A stretch of 64,000 nucleotides of DNA from Bacillota bacterium (GTDB lineage Bacteria; Bacillota; Clostridia; Oscillospirales; Ruminococcaceae). The notes beneath the pieces are model-generated. The model was not told where the DNA came from. It saw only the letters and a program-made list of their open reading frames with translations, and searched no databases. Positions 41,542 through 49,017 of this stretch are shown here, piece after piece (the stretch's first letter is position 1; each line of letters starts with the position of its first letter). The position numbers and the translations under genes were made by a program. The stretch covers positions 62,001 to 126,000 of the forward strand of contig JAEWRN010000021.1 in assembly GCA_023460035.1 (NCBI GenBank), given 5' to 3'.

Positions 41542-42035
41542 AGGGCAAAAAAAGACAAGTGTTAAAGGTGCTGCTGGGCATCGTGCTGATTACGCTGGCG
41601 GCGTTCAGCAGCCTGCTGCTGAAGGAAACCCTTGACTCCACCGACCCGGAAAACAACCTGCCGCTGATCGAGGCGTCGGTGGGGTATACCAAGCTGAATG
41701 TGGTGCGCGCCAATTTTGAATGGAACTACATCACCCGCAAGGTGCGCGGGCCGGCGCTTTCTGCCGAAGCGGGCGATTTGCCGCTGGCCCCGCAGGACGT
41801 CGCGCCCAATGCCCGGCTGGTGATTGTGATGAGCGACCCGAAGTACCTTTCCATTAAGGTGTCGCGGGCAGACGGGCTGTACGACGCGGAGTATCTCAGC
41901 GTGTACGGCGACGTGATGACCCCGTCGGTGCCGGGGGTGTATGTGTATAAAATAGAGGTAGCCTATAAAAAAGGCAGCCTGCTGTATTATACCGCCGTGC
42001 GGGTGCCGGACGCCGTGCAGATGGTGACCGGCTGA
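41535..42035 (+). CDS. Hypothetical single-helix exported protein coupled to the AI-2E gene
   Basis: 166 residues starting with TTG at 41535, after GAGGAGGAATCG inside the end of the AI-2E gene. One N-terminal anchor helix (VLKVLLGIVLITLAAFSSLLL) is followed by a small domain with strand patterns (ARLVIVMSDPKYLSIKVS, PGVYVYKIEVAYKKGSLLYY). I do not recognise the family; the second half has an immunoglobulin-like look. Translational coupling suggests it works with the permease at the outer face of the membrane. Confidence 0.65.
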   Translation: MLKGKKRQVLKVLLGIVLITLAAFSSLLLKETLDSTDPENNLPLIEASVGYTKLNVVRANFEWNYITRKVRGPALSAEAGDLPLAPQDVAPNARLVIVMSDPKYLSIKVSRADGLYDAEYLSVYGDVMTPSVPGVYVYKIEVAYKKGSLLYYTAVRVPDAVQMVTG

Positions 42036-42074
42036 GGCAGGGGTGCAAAACGGCGCGTTTTGTGGTATACTGAA

Positions 42075-42112
42075 AGCCGGTGGCGCGGGTGCCCGCCACC
42101 GGCTGTTTTTTT
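42075..42112 (+). terminator. Terminator 1 after the AI-2E operon
   Basis: AGCCGGTGGCG/CGCCACCGGCT stem with an 8-base loop and a run of seven U residues. Confidence 0.85.
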
Positions 42113-42155
42113 GCAGTGGCGGCGGGGCACCACGGGCCGTATAACACAACAGCTG

Positions 42156-42180
42156 ACAGCCGCAACAGCGGCTGTTTTTT
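42156..42180 (+). terminator. Terminator 2, tandem
   Basis: ACAGCCGC/GCGGCTGT stem, four-base loop and TTTTTT, 44 bases after the first terminator ends. Confidence 0.75.
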
Positions 42181-42182
42181 GT

Positions 42183-42207
42183 CGCCCCGCAGGGCGGGGC
42201 GTTTTTT
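42183..42207 (+). terminator. Terminator 3 directly before the PHP phosphatase gene
   Basis: CGCCCCGC/GCGGGGCG stem with TTTTTT, two bases after terminator 2 and immediately upstream of the AAGGGAG binding site of the next gene. In that position it could act as an attenuator for the gene. Confidence 0.65.
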
Positions 42208-42224
42208 AAGGGAGCATCAGAGCA

Positions 42225-43040
42225 ATGGAAAAAACGAACTACCATACCCACACCACCCGGTGCCTGCACGCAGAGGGCAGCGATGAAGCCTATGTGCAAA
42301 CCGCGCTGAAGCAGGGGTATACCGTGCTGGGGTTTTCGGACCACAGCCCGTGGCAATATGACAGCGACTATGTGGGTACCATGCGCATGCCGGCAACGGA
42401 TTTGCCGGGGTATGTGGCGTCGGTGCGGGCGTTGCAGCAAAAATACGCGGGCCGCATCGAACTGCGGCTGGGGCTGGAATGTGAGTATTTCCCCCGTTAT
42501 ATTGACTGGCTGAAAGAGCAGGTGCGCCGTTACCAGATGGACTACCTGATTTTTGGCAACCATTTTTACCCGTCGGACGAGACCGGCCCGTATTTTGGCC
42601 AAGCGACCAAAACCATTGCGATGCTGCGCAGCTATGTGGACAGCTCGATCGAGGGGCTGGAAAGCGGGCTTTACGCCTGCTTTGCCCACCCGGATTTGTT
42701 TTTGCGCGCCTGGCCCGGGTTTGACGACAATGCCCGCGCGGCCAGCCGCGAGCTGTGCCGCGCCGCAAAGCGGCTGCAAATCCCGGTGGAATACAACCTG
42801 CTGGGCACGCTGTACAATGAGCGATATCATATCGACGGGTACCCGCACGAGGGCTTTTGGCGCATTGCGGCAGAAGAGGGCTGCACCGCAATCATTGGGG
42901 TGGACGCCCACGCGCCGGGCCAGCTGGAAAATGAGGCCGGGCGCGAAAAGGGGCTGCGGCTGCTGCGCGGCCTTGGCATGGAGATCACCGACACCCTGCG
43001 CTATAACAGCTGGGAAGCAAAGGGTGCTGCCGCCCTTTAA
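42225..43040 (+). CDS. hisK: PHP-domain histidinol-phosphatase
   Basis: 271 residues after AAGGGAG. It is a HisK-type PHP phosphatase that removes phosphate from L-histidinol phosphate. Metal-site motifs in order are NYHTHTTRC, FSDHSP, GLECEYFP, GNHFYP, ACFAHPDLF and GVDAHAPGQLE, giving the trinuclear site His/Asp/Glu ligands. Length matches HisK (about 270). No other his genes are nearby, as is common for this gene in Firmicutes, so other sugar-phosphate or amino-alcohol phosphates remain possible. Confidence 0.85.
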   Translation: MEKTNYHTHTTRCLHAEGSDEAYVQTALKQGYTVLGFSDHSPWQYDSDYVGTMRMPATDLPGYVASVRALQQKYAGRIELRLGLECEYFPRYIDWLKEQVRRYQMDYLIFGNHFYPSDETGPYFGQATKTIAMLRSYVDSSIEGLESGLYACFAHPDLFLRAWPGFDDNARAASRELCRAAKRLQIPVEYNLLGTLYNERYHIDGYPHEGFWRIAAEEGCTAIIGVDAHAPGQLENEAGREKGLRLLRGLGMEITDTLRYNSWEAKGAAAL

Positions 43041-43070
43041 AGCGTATGGCCTTTTTAAAAACAGACGAAA

Positions 43071-43108
43071 ACACTGCCCGCACGGGTTGCCGTGCGGGCA
43101 GTGTTTGT
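43071..43108 (+). terminator. Terminator of the PHP phosphatase gene
   Basis: ACACTGCCCGCACGG/CCGTGCGGGCAGTGT perfect 15-bp stem with a 4-base loop, then TTTGTT. Confidence 0.85.
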
Positions 43109-43164
43109 TAAGGCCGTAGGTTGCAATTGTAAAACAGAGCAAAAGGGGTACCGGGGGGCAGAGA

Positions 43165-43611
43165 TTACAGCGCCTTTTCCATGGGGAAATGGGGGATGCC
43201 CGCCTCGTCAAAGCCGGTGCCCGCGATGTGGTAGCCGCATTTTTCGTAAAAAGGCACCGCATAATCGCGCGCGTGCAGCGTAATGGTGGCAGCGCCGTTT
43301 TGCCGGGCAAAGGTTTCGGCCTGTGCCATCATCTGCCGCCCGGCGCCGGCGCCCTGCAGCGCGCTGTCAATCGCGACCTGCCGCATCCAGTAAACACCGC
43401 CGGGCAACGGGGCAAATACCAGGCAGCCGCACAGGGTGTCGCCGCGGTAGAGCCCCAGCATCCACCGGCCCTCGTCGTGTTCAAAATCCAGTGCGTCCAT
43501 CGGCAGAGAAAGCGGTTTTTGCAGCACGTCGATGCGCAGGGCTTTCATCTGCTCGTAAGCGGGGGTGTACAGCGCAATCTCGCGCAGCTCGTAGGGTTGC
43601 GTCATGGGCAT
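43165..43611 (-). CDS. GNAT-family N-acetyltransferase (ElaA-like)
   Basis: 148 residues from the ATG at 43611, eight bases after GGAG. Acetyl-CoA is expected as donor. The core motif is VAIDSALQGAGAGRQMMAQAE (Q/RxxGxG/A loop) followed by HARDYAVPFYEKCGYHIAG, with the near-universal FYEKCGY. Substrate unknown. It starts five bases after the stop of the ABC permease gene and is the last member of the ytrA operon. Confidence 0.82.
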   Translation of the reverse strand: MPMTQPYELREIALYTPAYEQMKALRIDVLQKPLSLPMDALDFEHDEGRWMLGLYRGDTLCGCLVFAPLPGGVYWMRQVAIDSALQGAGAGRQMMAQAETFARQNGAATITLHARDYAVPFYEKCGYHIAGTGFDEAGIPHFPMEKAL

Positions 43612-43615
43612 GGGT

Positions 43616-44425
43616 TCACTCCAGTTCCAGTTTTTTTGCAAGGCACCAGTGGGCAAGCACAAAGCACACGACGCCCTCAATCAGGGTCAGCAGCAGCGTG
43701 AGGCCAAGCGTAAGCGCCAAAATCTGCGGCAGCGCGTTGACCGAATAAAAATTGTCCCCCATCAGGCCCAGTGGCAGCATAATTAACATGCTGAGCACGC
43801 TGAACGCAAAATTGAGGCCAAAGTAAAACACAATGGCACCCAGCACCCGGTGGCGGCGGATAAACTGCCCCAGCGAAATGGCCGCGTAAAACTGCAGCAT
43901 GCTGGCAAAGGCGCTGACAAAGAACAGCAGGATGGATTCCAGAATGACCAGCGGCACAAGGCCCTGCTGCAAAAGTAAAAAGCGCTGGAAGCTGAGGTGC
44001 ATCTCGGCAAACCCCAAAACGATCTGCCGCCAGACACTGGTGTTAACGACCGAGATGAAAACAGAAAGCAGAAGGGCCAGCACCGCGACAGCCTGCCAAA
44101 TGACCGCGGCAAAGGTTTTCGCCATCAGGTTTTGGGTGGCGCTGACCGGCAGGGTGTTCATCAGGTACCCCTCGTCAGTGTACAGGTTGCGGTAATACCG
44201 CATAATCAGCACGATAAACACCGCGGCAGTGCAGGCGATGAGCAGCAGGGTAAACAGGCCGATGCCCAGCGAGTCCAGCGCGTCGTCCAGCCCCGGCCAT
44301 GCGCGGGTAATCTGCAACAGGCCCAGCAGCCGGCGCAATAGCGCAAAGGCCACCATGCCCCCGCAAAGCGGCAGCACCTGCCGCCCGGTGGCACGCAGCT
44401 CGTATTTCAGCAGTTTGCCTAACAT
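43616..44425 (-). CDS. ABC-2 type membrane protein of the ytr-like operon
   Basis: 269 residues from the ATG at 44425, after GGGAGG. About six helices. It begins MLGKLLKYELRATGRQVLPL, as do permeases of antibiotic or lipid exporters regulated by YtrA, and contains YTDEGYLMNTLPVSATQNLMAK, the conserved cytosolic loop (TLPVS) of this group. It pairs with the ATPase that overlaps it. Substrate unknown; cell-wall or envelope stress export is a guess from the family. Confidence 0.8.
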   Translation of the reverse strand: MLGKLLKYELRATGRQVLPLCGGMVAFALLRRLLGLLQITRAWPGLDDALDSLGIGLFTLLLIACTAAVFIVLIMRYYRNLYTDEGYLMNTLPVSATQNLMAKTFAAVIWQAVAVLALLLSVFISVVNTSVWRQIVLGFAEMHLSFQRFLLLQQGLVPLVILESILLFFVSAFASMLQFYAAISLGQFIRRHRVLGAIVFYFGLNFAFSVLSMLIMLPLGLMGDNFYSVNALPQILALTLGLTLLLTLIEGVVCFVLAHWCLAKKLELE

Positions 44426-45117
44426 TTGAACACCTCCCGAAAAAACGTATCCACGCTGCAGCCGTGCTCGGCACGGATATCGTCCACCGTCGCGCACAGC
44501 ATCACCTGGCCGTTTTGCAGCAGAACCACCTGGTCCAGTACCTTTTCCACATCGCCGATCAGGTGGGTCGAGATCACCACGGCGGCTTCGGGGTTATAGT
44601 TCGTCAAAATGGTCTGCAAAATATAGTCGCGCGCTGCGGGGTCCACCCCGCCAATCGGCTCGTCCAACAGGTAAAGCTGCGCCCGGCGGCTCATCACCAA
44701 AATCAGCTGTACTTTTTCTTTCGTGCCCTTTGACATGGTTTTCAGCTTGGTGCCGGGCAAAATGTTCAGCCGGTGCAGCATGTCGCCCGCCGCCTGCGCG
44801 TCAAAATCAGCGTAAAAATCCGCAAAAAAGTCAATCACCTGCTGGGCCGTCATCCAGTCGGGCAGGTAAGTGCGCTCCGGCAGGTAAGATACCAGAGATT
44901 TTGTGGCGGCGCCGGGGGCCTTGCCCGCAACCAAAAGGTCACCCGCCGTGGGGGAAATCAGCCCGGCTGCCAGTTTCATCAGCGTGCTTTTGCCGCTGCC
45001 GTTGGGGCCCAGCAGGCCAATGATGCGCCCGGGGTAAAGACTGAGGTCCACCCCCGCAAGTGCGCGGCAGGACGTATAGTCTTTAAACAGCTTACGACAT
45101 TCTAAAATTGGTTCCAA
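44419..45117 (-). CDS. ABC transporter ATP-binding protein (YtrB/EcsA-like)
   Basis: 232 residues starting TTG after GAGGAGG. Walker A is LLGPNGSGKSTL, Walker B is LYLLDEPIGGVDP. The signature is degenerate, LKTMSKGTKEKVQLIL, as is typical for the GntR-YtrA-linked exporters. It overlaps the permease by 7 bases and follows ytrA. Together the three proteins make an exporter with its own repressor. Confidence 0.88.
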   Translation of the reverse strand: MEPILECRKLFKDYTSCRALAGVDLSLYPGRIIGLLGPNGSGKSTLMKLAAGLISPTAGDLLVAGKAPGAATKSLVSYLPERTYLPDWMTAQQVIDFFADFYADFDAQAAGDMLHRLNILPGTKLKTMSKGTKEKVQLILVMSRRAQLYLLDEPIGGVDPAARDYILQTILTNYNPEAAVVISTHLIGDVEKVLDQVVLLQNGQVMLCATVDDIRAEHGCSVDTFFREVFKC

Positions 45118-45141
45118 TGTTGTTCCTCCTCTGCGCGCACA

Positions 45142-45507
45142 TCACACGATGGCGAGCTCTTTTTCGACAAGAGACAAAATTTCCTGCCGGGTACACCCCA
45201 GCCGCTGCATCTGTTCAAAAAAAGCATCCAGCTGGTTTTTGGCCAGCAGCTGGCGCGTTGCCTGAATGCGGGCCGTATCCTCGGTGACAATGCGCCCGCT
45301 GGTGCGCTGTGTTTGAATCAAACCGCTTTGCTCCAGTTCTTGCAGTGCTTTTTGCATCGTATTCGGGTTGACGGCCGCCTGGGATGCAAGTTCGCGTACC
45401 GGCGGCACACGACTGCCGGCCGGCAGCCGGCCCGAAACGATAGCCAGCTGTAAGTGCTCTACCAGCTGCAGATAAATCGGGCGGTCAGATTTTAAATCCC
45501 AAGTCAA
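45142..45507 (-). CDS. GntR-family repressor, YtrA subfamily
   Basis: 121 residues starting TTG near GGGGAGTAGGAGG. The winged helix is DRPIYLQLVEHLQLAIVSGR, LPAGSRVPPVRELASQAAVNPNTMQKALQELEQSGLIQTQRTSGRIV, followed by only a short dimerisation helix, which defines the YtrA subfamily. It represses its own operon until an envelope-active compound appears (family knowledge). Its operator is the palindrome at 45530-45551, which overlaps the -10 box. Confidence 0.9.
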   Translation of the reverse strand: MTWDLKSDRPIYLQLVEHLQLAIVSGRLPAGSRVPPVRELASQAAVNPNTMQKALQELEQSGLIQTQRTSGRIVTEDTARIQATRQLLAKNQLDAFFEQMQRLGCTRQEILSLVEKELAIV

Positions 45508-45529
45508 TGCCTCCTACTCCCCTTCCTAT

Positions 45530-45551
45530 TTGTATTAATTGATTAATACAA
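45530..45551. promoter_or_regulatory. YtrA operator
   Basis: TTGTATTAAT and ATTAATACAA form perfect 10-bp arms separated by two bases, directly at the promoter of ytrA and overlapping the end of the -10. This is the GTATTAATC-type inverted repeat expected for a YtrA-subfamily dimer. Confidence 0.85.
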
Positions 45552-45579
45552 TCATACAATCGGGGAGGGAAAAAGTCAA
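45551..45579 (-). promoter_or_regulatory. Promoter of the ytrA operon
   Basis: -35 TTGACT (45574-45579) and -10 TATGAT (45551-45556) on the minus strand with a 17-bp spacer. Confidence 0.8.
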
Positions 45580-45603
45580 GAGAAAAAACGGTGAAATCTG
45601 TAC

Positions 45604-45945
45604 TTACAGCACCACAACGGTAATGCCGTCGTTTTCGCGGCCCCAGTCGCGGTCCTGCCGCAGCGCGGGGTAGCGGTCCGCGGCCTGCCGCGCGTCGGCA
45701 GAAAACATGCCGAACTCTTCGCCCGGCAGCACAAAGCTGGCCCCGCCCGCGGCCTGCCGCTCGCGCAAAGCGCGGCGCACCGCGCCCCGTATTTTGCCGC
45801 CCGTGCCGGTAGAGCCGTAGCCGTGAATGAATTTAAACAGCTTTTGCCCGGTGTGCCGCGCGGCGGAAAGCTCGATTTCCATGCGCCGCAGCGCGGTGTC
45901 CACCGTGGGCATGTCGTATTTCAGGTTCACTTCGCGCACTGTCAT
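45604..45945 (-). CDS. Smr-domain protein
   Basis: 113 residues with AAGGAGG before the ATG. The region REVNLKYDMPTVDTALRRMEIEL and KFIHGYGSTGTGGKIRGAVRR is the Smr (small MutS-related) fold; the HGxG-x3-GxxR motif is the putative nucleic-acid-binding and nicking site. Stand-alone Smr proteins act on RNA or DNA, for example cleaving stalled-ribosome mRNA, but this one lacks added domains. It follows ilvE on the same strand, after a hairpin. Confidence 0.8.
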   Translation of the reverse strand: MTVREVNLKYDMPTVDTALRRMEIELSAARHTGQKLFKFIHGYGSTGTGGKIRGAVRRALRERQAAGGASFVLPGEEFGMFSADARQAADRYPALRQDRDWGRENDGITVVVL

Positions 45946-45987
45946 AGCGGGCCTCCTTGCGTTTTAGTGCCGTGCGGCACAGCAAAG

Positions 45988-46015
45988 GGCCGGCGCATGG
46001 CACCGGCCCTAAAAA
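45988..46015 (-). terminator. Hairpin after ilvE
   Basis: AGGGCCGG/CCGGCCCT stem 18 bases after the ilvE stop on the minus strand, ending CCCTTTG. The U-tract is short, so some read-through into the Smr gene is likely. Confidence 0.4.
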
Positions 46016-46032
46016 CAGTATCAAGTTGCAGG

Positions 46033-47097
46033 TCAGGGCACGTCCACGACCCAGCCCTCCGGCGCGTCGATGCGACCATACTGGATGCCGGTCAGCGTGT
46101 CGTACAGCCGCTGGGTGACTTCGCCGATTTTGCCGCCGCCGATGTGGGCGACCTCGTCTTTGTACTTCAGTTCGCCCACCGGGCTGATGACGGCCGCGGT
46201 GCCGGTGCCAAAGACCTCTTCCAGCTTGCCGTCGCGGTCTGCCTGCATGATGTCCTCAATCGCAAGGCGGGTGGTGTCCACCGTATAGCCCCACTTTTGC
46301 AGCAGCTCAATGCAGCTCATGCGGGTGATGCCGGGCAGCACGGTGCCCACGGTGGGGGCGGTGCGGATGACGCCGTCAATTTTAAAGAAGCAGTTCATGC
46401 TGCCCACTTCTTCAACGTACTTGCGCTCGACACCGTCCAGCCACAGCACCTGGTCGTAGCCGGAATGGTGTGCTTTTTCGCTGGAGATGATGCTGGCCGC
46501 GTAGTTGCCGCCGCATTTGATATAGCCGGTGCCGCCGGGGGTGGCGCGCACATATTCGTCCTCTACATAAATGCGAACCGGGTTGATGCCGGTGGCATAA
46601 TAGCTGCCCGACGGGCTGGCAATGATGATGAATTTGTAGCTGCTGCTGGCCTTTACGCCCAGCACCGGCTCGGTTGCAATGGTGAAGGGGCGCAGGTACA
46701 GACTGGTGTCCTTTTCTGCGGGTACCCAGCCCTTTTCCACACTGACAAGGGTGCGCACGGCCTGCACAAAATCCTCTACCGGGATGGTGGGGATGCAAAG
46801 GCGCTCGTGGGTGCTACGCAGCCGCTCGCCGTTTTTGTCCGGGCGAAACAGCTGTACCTTGCCGGTGGCGGTGCGGTAGGCCTTCAGGCCTTCAAAGCAC
46901 TCCTGCGCGTAGTGAAAGACCAGTGCCGAAGGGTCCAGCGCAATCGGCGCGTAGGGTACAATACGCGCATCGTGCCAGCCCTGGCCTTCGGTGTAATCCA
47001 TCACAAACATGTGGTCTGTGAAGATGCTGCCGAAGCCCAGTGCGCCGGTCGGTTTCGCTTTGGGTTGTGTGGTTTTTTCAATTTTAATATCCAGCAT
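46033..47097 (-). CDS. ilvE: Branched-chain amino acid aminotransferase
   Basis: 354 residues, length of the type II (long) BCAT. It makes leucine, isoleucine and valine from their keto acids with glutamate, using PLP. Family blocks are LGFGSIFTDHMFVMDY, ALVFHYAQECFEGLKAYRT, LYLRPFTIAT, the PLP-lysine region GTGYIKCGGNYAAS (Lys in YIKCGGNY), and EVFGTGTAAVISPVG. A promoter, a hairpin-rich leader and a palindrome at the binding site lie upstream. No other ilv/leu gene is adjacent. Confidence 0.94.
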   Translation of the reverse strand: MLDIKIEKTTQPKAKPTGALGFGSIFTDHMFVMDYTEGQGWHDARIVPYAPIALDPSALVFHYAQECFEGLKAYRTATGKVQLFRPDKNGERLRSTHERLCIPTIPVEDFVQAVRTLVSVEKGWVPAEKDTSLYLRPFTIATEPVLGVKASSSYKFIIIASPSGSYYATGINPVRIYVEDEYVRATPGGTGYIKCGGNYAASIISSEKAHHSGYDQVLWLDGVERKYVEEVGSMNCFFKIDGVIRTAPTVGTVLPGITRMSCIELLQKWGYTVDTTRLAIEDIMQADRDGKLEEVFGTGTAAVISPVGELKYKDEVAHIGGGKIGEVTQRLYDTLTGIQYGRIDAPEGWVVDVP

Positions 47098-47110
47098 GGT
47101 CTTGATTCCC

Positions 47111-47130
47111 CCCTGTTAAACTTAACAGGG
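47111..47130. promoter_or_regulatory. Palindrome at the ilvE ribosome binding site
   Basis: CCCTGTTAA and TTAACAGGG with a 2-base spacer make a 9-bp inverted repeat between promoter and start codon; it shares bases with the GGGGGG binding site of ilvE. It may be a repressor operator or an RNA hairpin that hides the site. Confidence 0.5.
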
Positions 47131-47181
47131 CAGGGGCCGCCCCCATAGGGGAACGGGCACCCTGCCCCAATGTTGTTTATT

Positions 47182-47211
47182 ATCATACCCTAACGGGCAG
47201 GGTAAATGCAA
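47182..47211 (-). promoter_or_regulatory. Promoter of ilvE
   Basis: -35 TTGCAT (47206-47211), 18-bp spacer and -10 TATGAT (47182-47187) on the minus strand. An alternative -10 GATAAT overlaps it. Confidence 0.5.
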
Positions 47212-47231
47212 GACTAAAAGGTACCAAAAAA

Positions 47232-48188
47232 TTACACATTTGTGCCCTGTGGTTTGTCACTGTCGGTAGGCGGCTGCGGCATTTGTGCCGGGGCTTCGGC
47301 GGCAGCGCGCAGTTTGCGGCGCCGCCTTGCGCGGGCACTCAGCAGCAAAACCACGGCGGCCACCAGTGCCAGCACCAGCAAAAACGGCAGCAGATAAATG
47401 AGGAAAATCACCAGGTTTTGCGCAAAATTGACCGCGTTTTCTACCGAGCCGGAGAGTGCCTTTACCATACGCTGGCCAAAGCTGGGCGAGAGCACGGTCT
47501 CGTTTTTGACCTCTTGCACGCTGACTGTCACGGTGGCATAGGCAACCTGATTGTCATACAGCTTTTGCTGGCCGGTCAGCGAGTCAATCTGGTAGCGCAC
47601 GTCGGTCAGCTTGTCCTCCAGCGCAATGATGTCCTCCAGCTTTTCGGCGCTCGCCATCAGCTCCAGCAGGCGTGCTTCCTGCGCCTTTAAGCTGTTCAAA
47701 TGGGCCTCGTTGTCCACATACTGGTTTGTCACGTCCACCGTGGACTGGTTGGTGTACACCACGGTGCCGGCCTTTTCGGCCCCGGCGAGAAACTGTGACA
47801 GGCTGTCTGCCGGGATGCGCGCCTCATAGCGGGCATTGCGGCTGCCGGCAGAGGCTTCGCCGCTGCGGCTGTTGCTGGCAAGGTAGCCGCCAAGGGCCGT
47901 CACCTGCTGCTCAATCTGCGCCATGGCGGCCTCAAAGTCGGTCGTCTCAAGGTCCACTTCGGCATTGGTAATCAGCTTGCGGTCCTGTGTGGCGGTATCG
48001 GTCAGCCCCGTCTCGGTGGTGGCGGCGGCAATGACGGCGGTAGTGGCGGCGTCATTGCTTTGCTGCGGCGCCAGTTCGGCGCCGGTGCTGGCGGCAGTGC
48101 TGTTGCTCGCCCCACAGCCAGCCAGTGAAAACAGCAGCAGCATGGCCGCCGCGGTGGTAAGCACACGGGTTAACATACGGTGTTTCAT
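47232..48188 (-). CDS. DUF4349 membrane lipoprotein
   Basis: 318 residues, ATG after GGAGGGCG. The signal has lipobox SLAGC (Cys25). Residues about 65-225 hold the DUF4349 pattern: RKLITNAEVDLETTDFEAAMAQIE, YLASNSRSG, ARIPADSLSQFL, and a coiled coil VDNEAHLNSLKAQEARLLELM. Near the C-terminus is a membrane helix (FLIYLLPFLLVLALVAAVVLLL) followed by RARRRRK and a Pro-rich tail, so the protein is anchored at both ends. Function unknown; a cell-envelope role is assumed from topology. Confidence 0.85.
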   Translation of the reverse strand: MKHRMLTRVLTTAAAMLLLFSLAGCGASNSTAASTGAELAPQQSNDAATTAVIAAATTETGLTDTATQDRKLITNAEVDLETTDFEAAMAQIEQQVTALGGYLASNSRSGEASAGSRNARYEARIPADSLSQFLAGAEKAGTVVYTNQSTVDVTNQYVDNEAHLNSLKAQEARLLELMASAEKLEDIIALEDKLTDVRYQIDSLTGQQKLYDNQVAYATVTVSVQEVKNETVLSPSFGQRMVKALSGSVENAVNFAQNLVIFLIYLLPFLLVLALVAAVVLLLSARARRRRKLRAAAEAPAQMPQPPTDSDKPQGTNV

Positions 48189-48352
48189 CAGTTCGCCCTC
48201 CTGTCATGGCAGATGGTTGGGTGTTGGTGTGGCTTATTGAAACGGTAGCAGGTCGATGCCTGTTTGCCAAAGAAACCCACGGCGGGGCACCGCTGTTACA
48301 GTAATGTGTAAAAAAACATCAAATTGTCATATTTGCCCCAGGCGGGCAAATA

Positions 48353-48392
48353 AAAAACCGCCCGCGGCGCTGCACAGGCAGGCCCGCGCCGC
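48353..48392 (-). terminator. Terminator of recA-recX-rimO-pgsA
   Basis: GCGGCGC/GCGCCGC stem (48364-48370 with 48386-48392), then GGGCGG and TTTTTT on the minus strand, about 60 bases after pgsA. Confidence 0.6.
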
Positions 48393-48450
48393 AAAGCGGC
48401 AGAAAGGCAGACGTCTGGCAAACAAAGGCGGACGGTAAAAATACAAATAG

Positions 48451-49017
48451 TTATTTTGCGGTATTGATAAACTCGCGGTTGTTCCAGATATACTGCACAC
48501 CGGAGACGAGCGTGACGGCCGCGACGGCCCAGCACAGCACATAGGTGAGGATCTGCGAAAAGAACACGCTGGAGCCGCCGGTAAACACAGCGCGTTCAAT
48601 GGCAACGCCAAAATAGTAAAAAACGATGGTCAACATTTGCATCACGGTTTTCAGCTTGCCCCAAATGTTGGCGGCAATCACCTTGCCCTGCGGGGCGGCG
48701 GCGGCAATCATGCGCACGCCCGACACCGCAAATTCGCGCGCCAGAATAATGGCCAGCACCACGGGGCTGCACACGCCGTCGACCATCATATACAAAAAGG
48801 CAATGGTCGTCAGCAGTTTGTCGGCCAGGGGGTCGGCAAATTTGCCAAAGTCAGTCACTAAATTGCGGCTGCGGGCAATGTGGCCGTCTAAATAATCGGT
48901 AAACGACGCGATGGCGAAGATAATACCGGCGGCCAGCATCCAGCGGTTCGCGGCGGCCACCATGAATACGGGAATCAGCGCAACGCGCAGCAGCGTCAGC
49001 TTATTGGGCAGGTTCAT
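48451..49017 (-). CDS. pgsA: CDP-diacylglycerol-glycerol-3-phosphate phosphatidyltransferase
   Basis: 188 residues, four to five helices. It makes phosphatidylglycerol phosphate, the first committed step to phosphatidylglycerol. NLPNKLTLLRVALIPVF is the family's N-terminus, and the CDP-alcohol phosphotransferase motif is complete: D-Y-L-D-G-H-I-A-R, then G-K-F-A-D-P-L-A-D-K (DGx2ARx8Gx3Dx3D, catalytic last Asp). It overlaps rimO by ATGA and ends the recA operon. Confidence 0.94.
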   Translation of the reverse strand: MNLPNKLTLLRVALIPVFMVAAANRWMLAAGIIFAIASFTDYLDGHIARSRNLVTDFGKFADPLADKLLTTIAFLYMMVDGVCSPVVLAIILAREFAVSGVRMIAAAAPQGKVIAANIWGKLKTVMQMLTIVFYYFGVAIERAVFTGGSSVFFSQILTYVLCWAVAAVTLVSGVQYIWNNREFINTAK

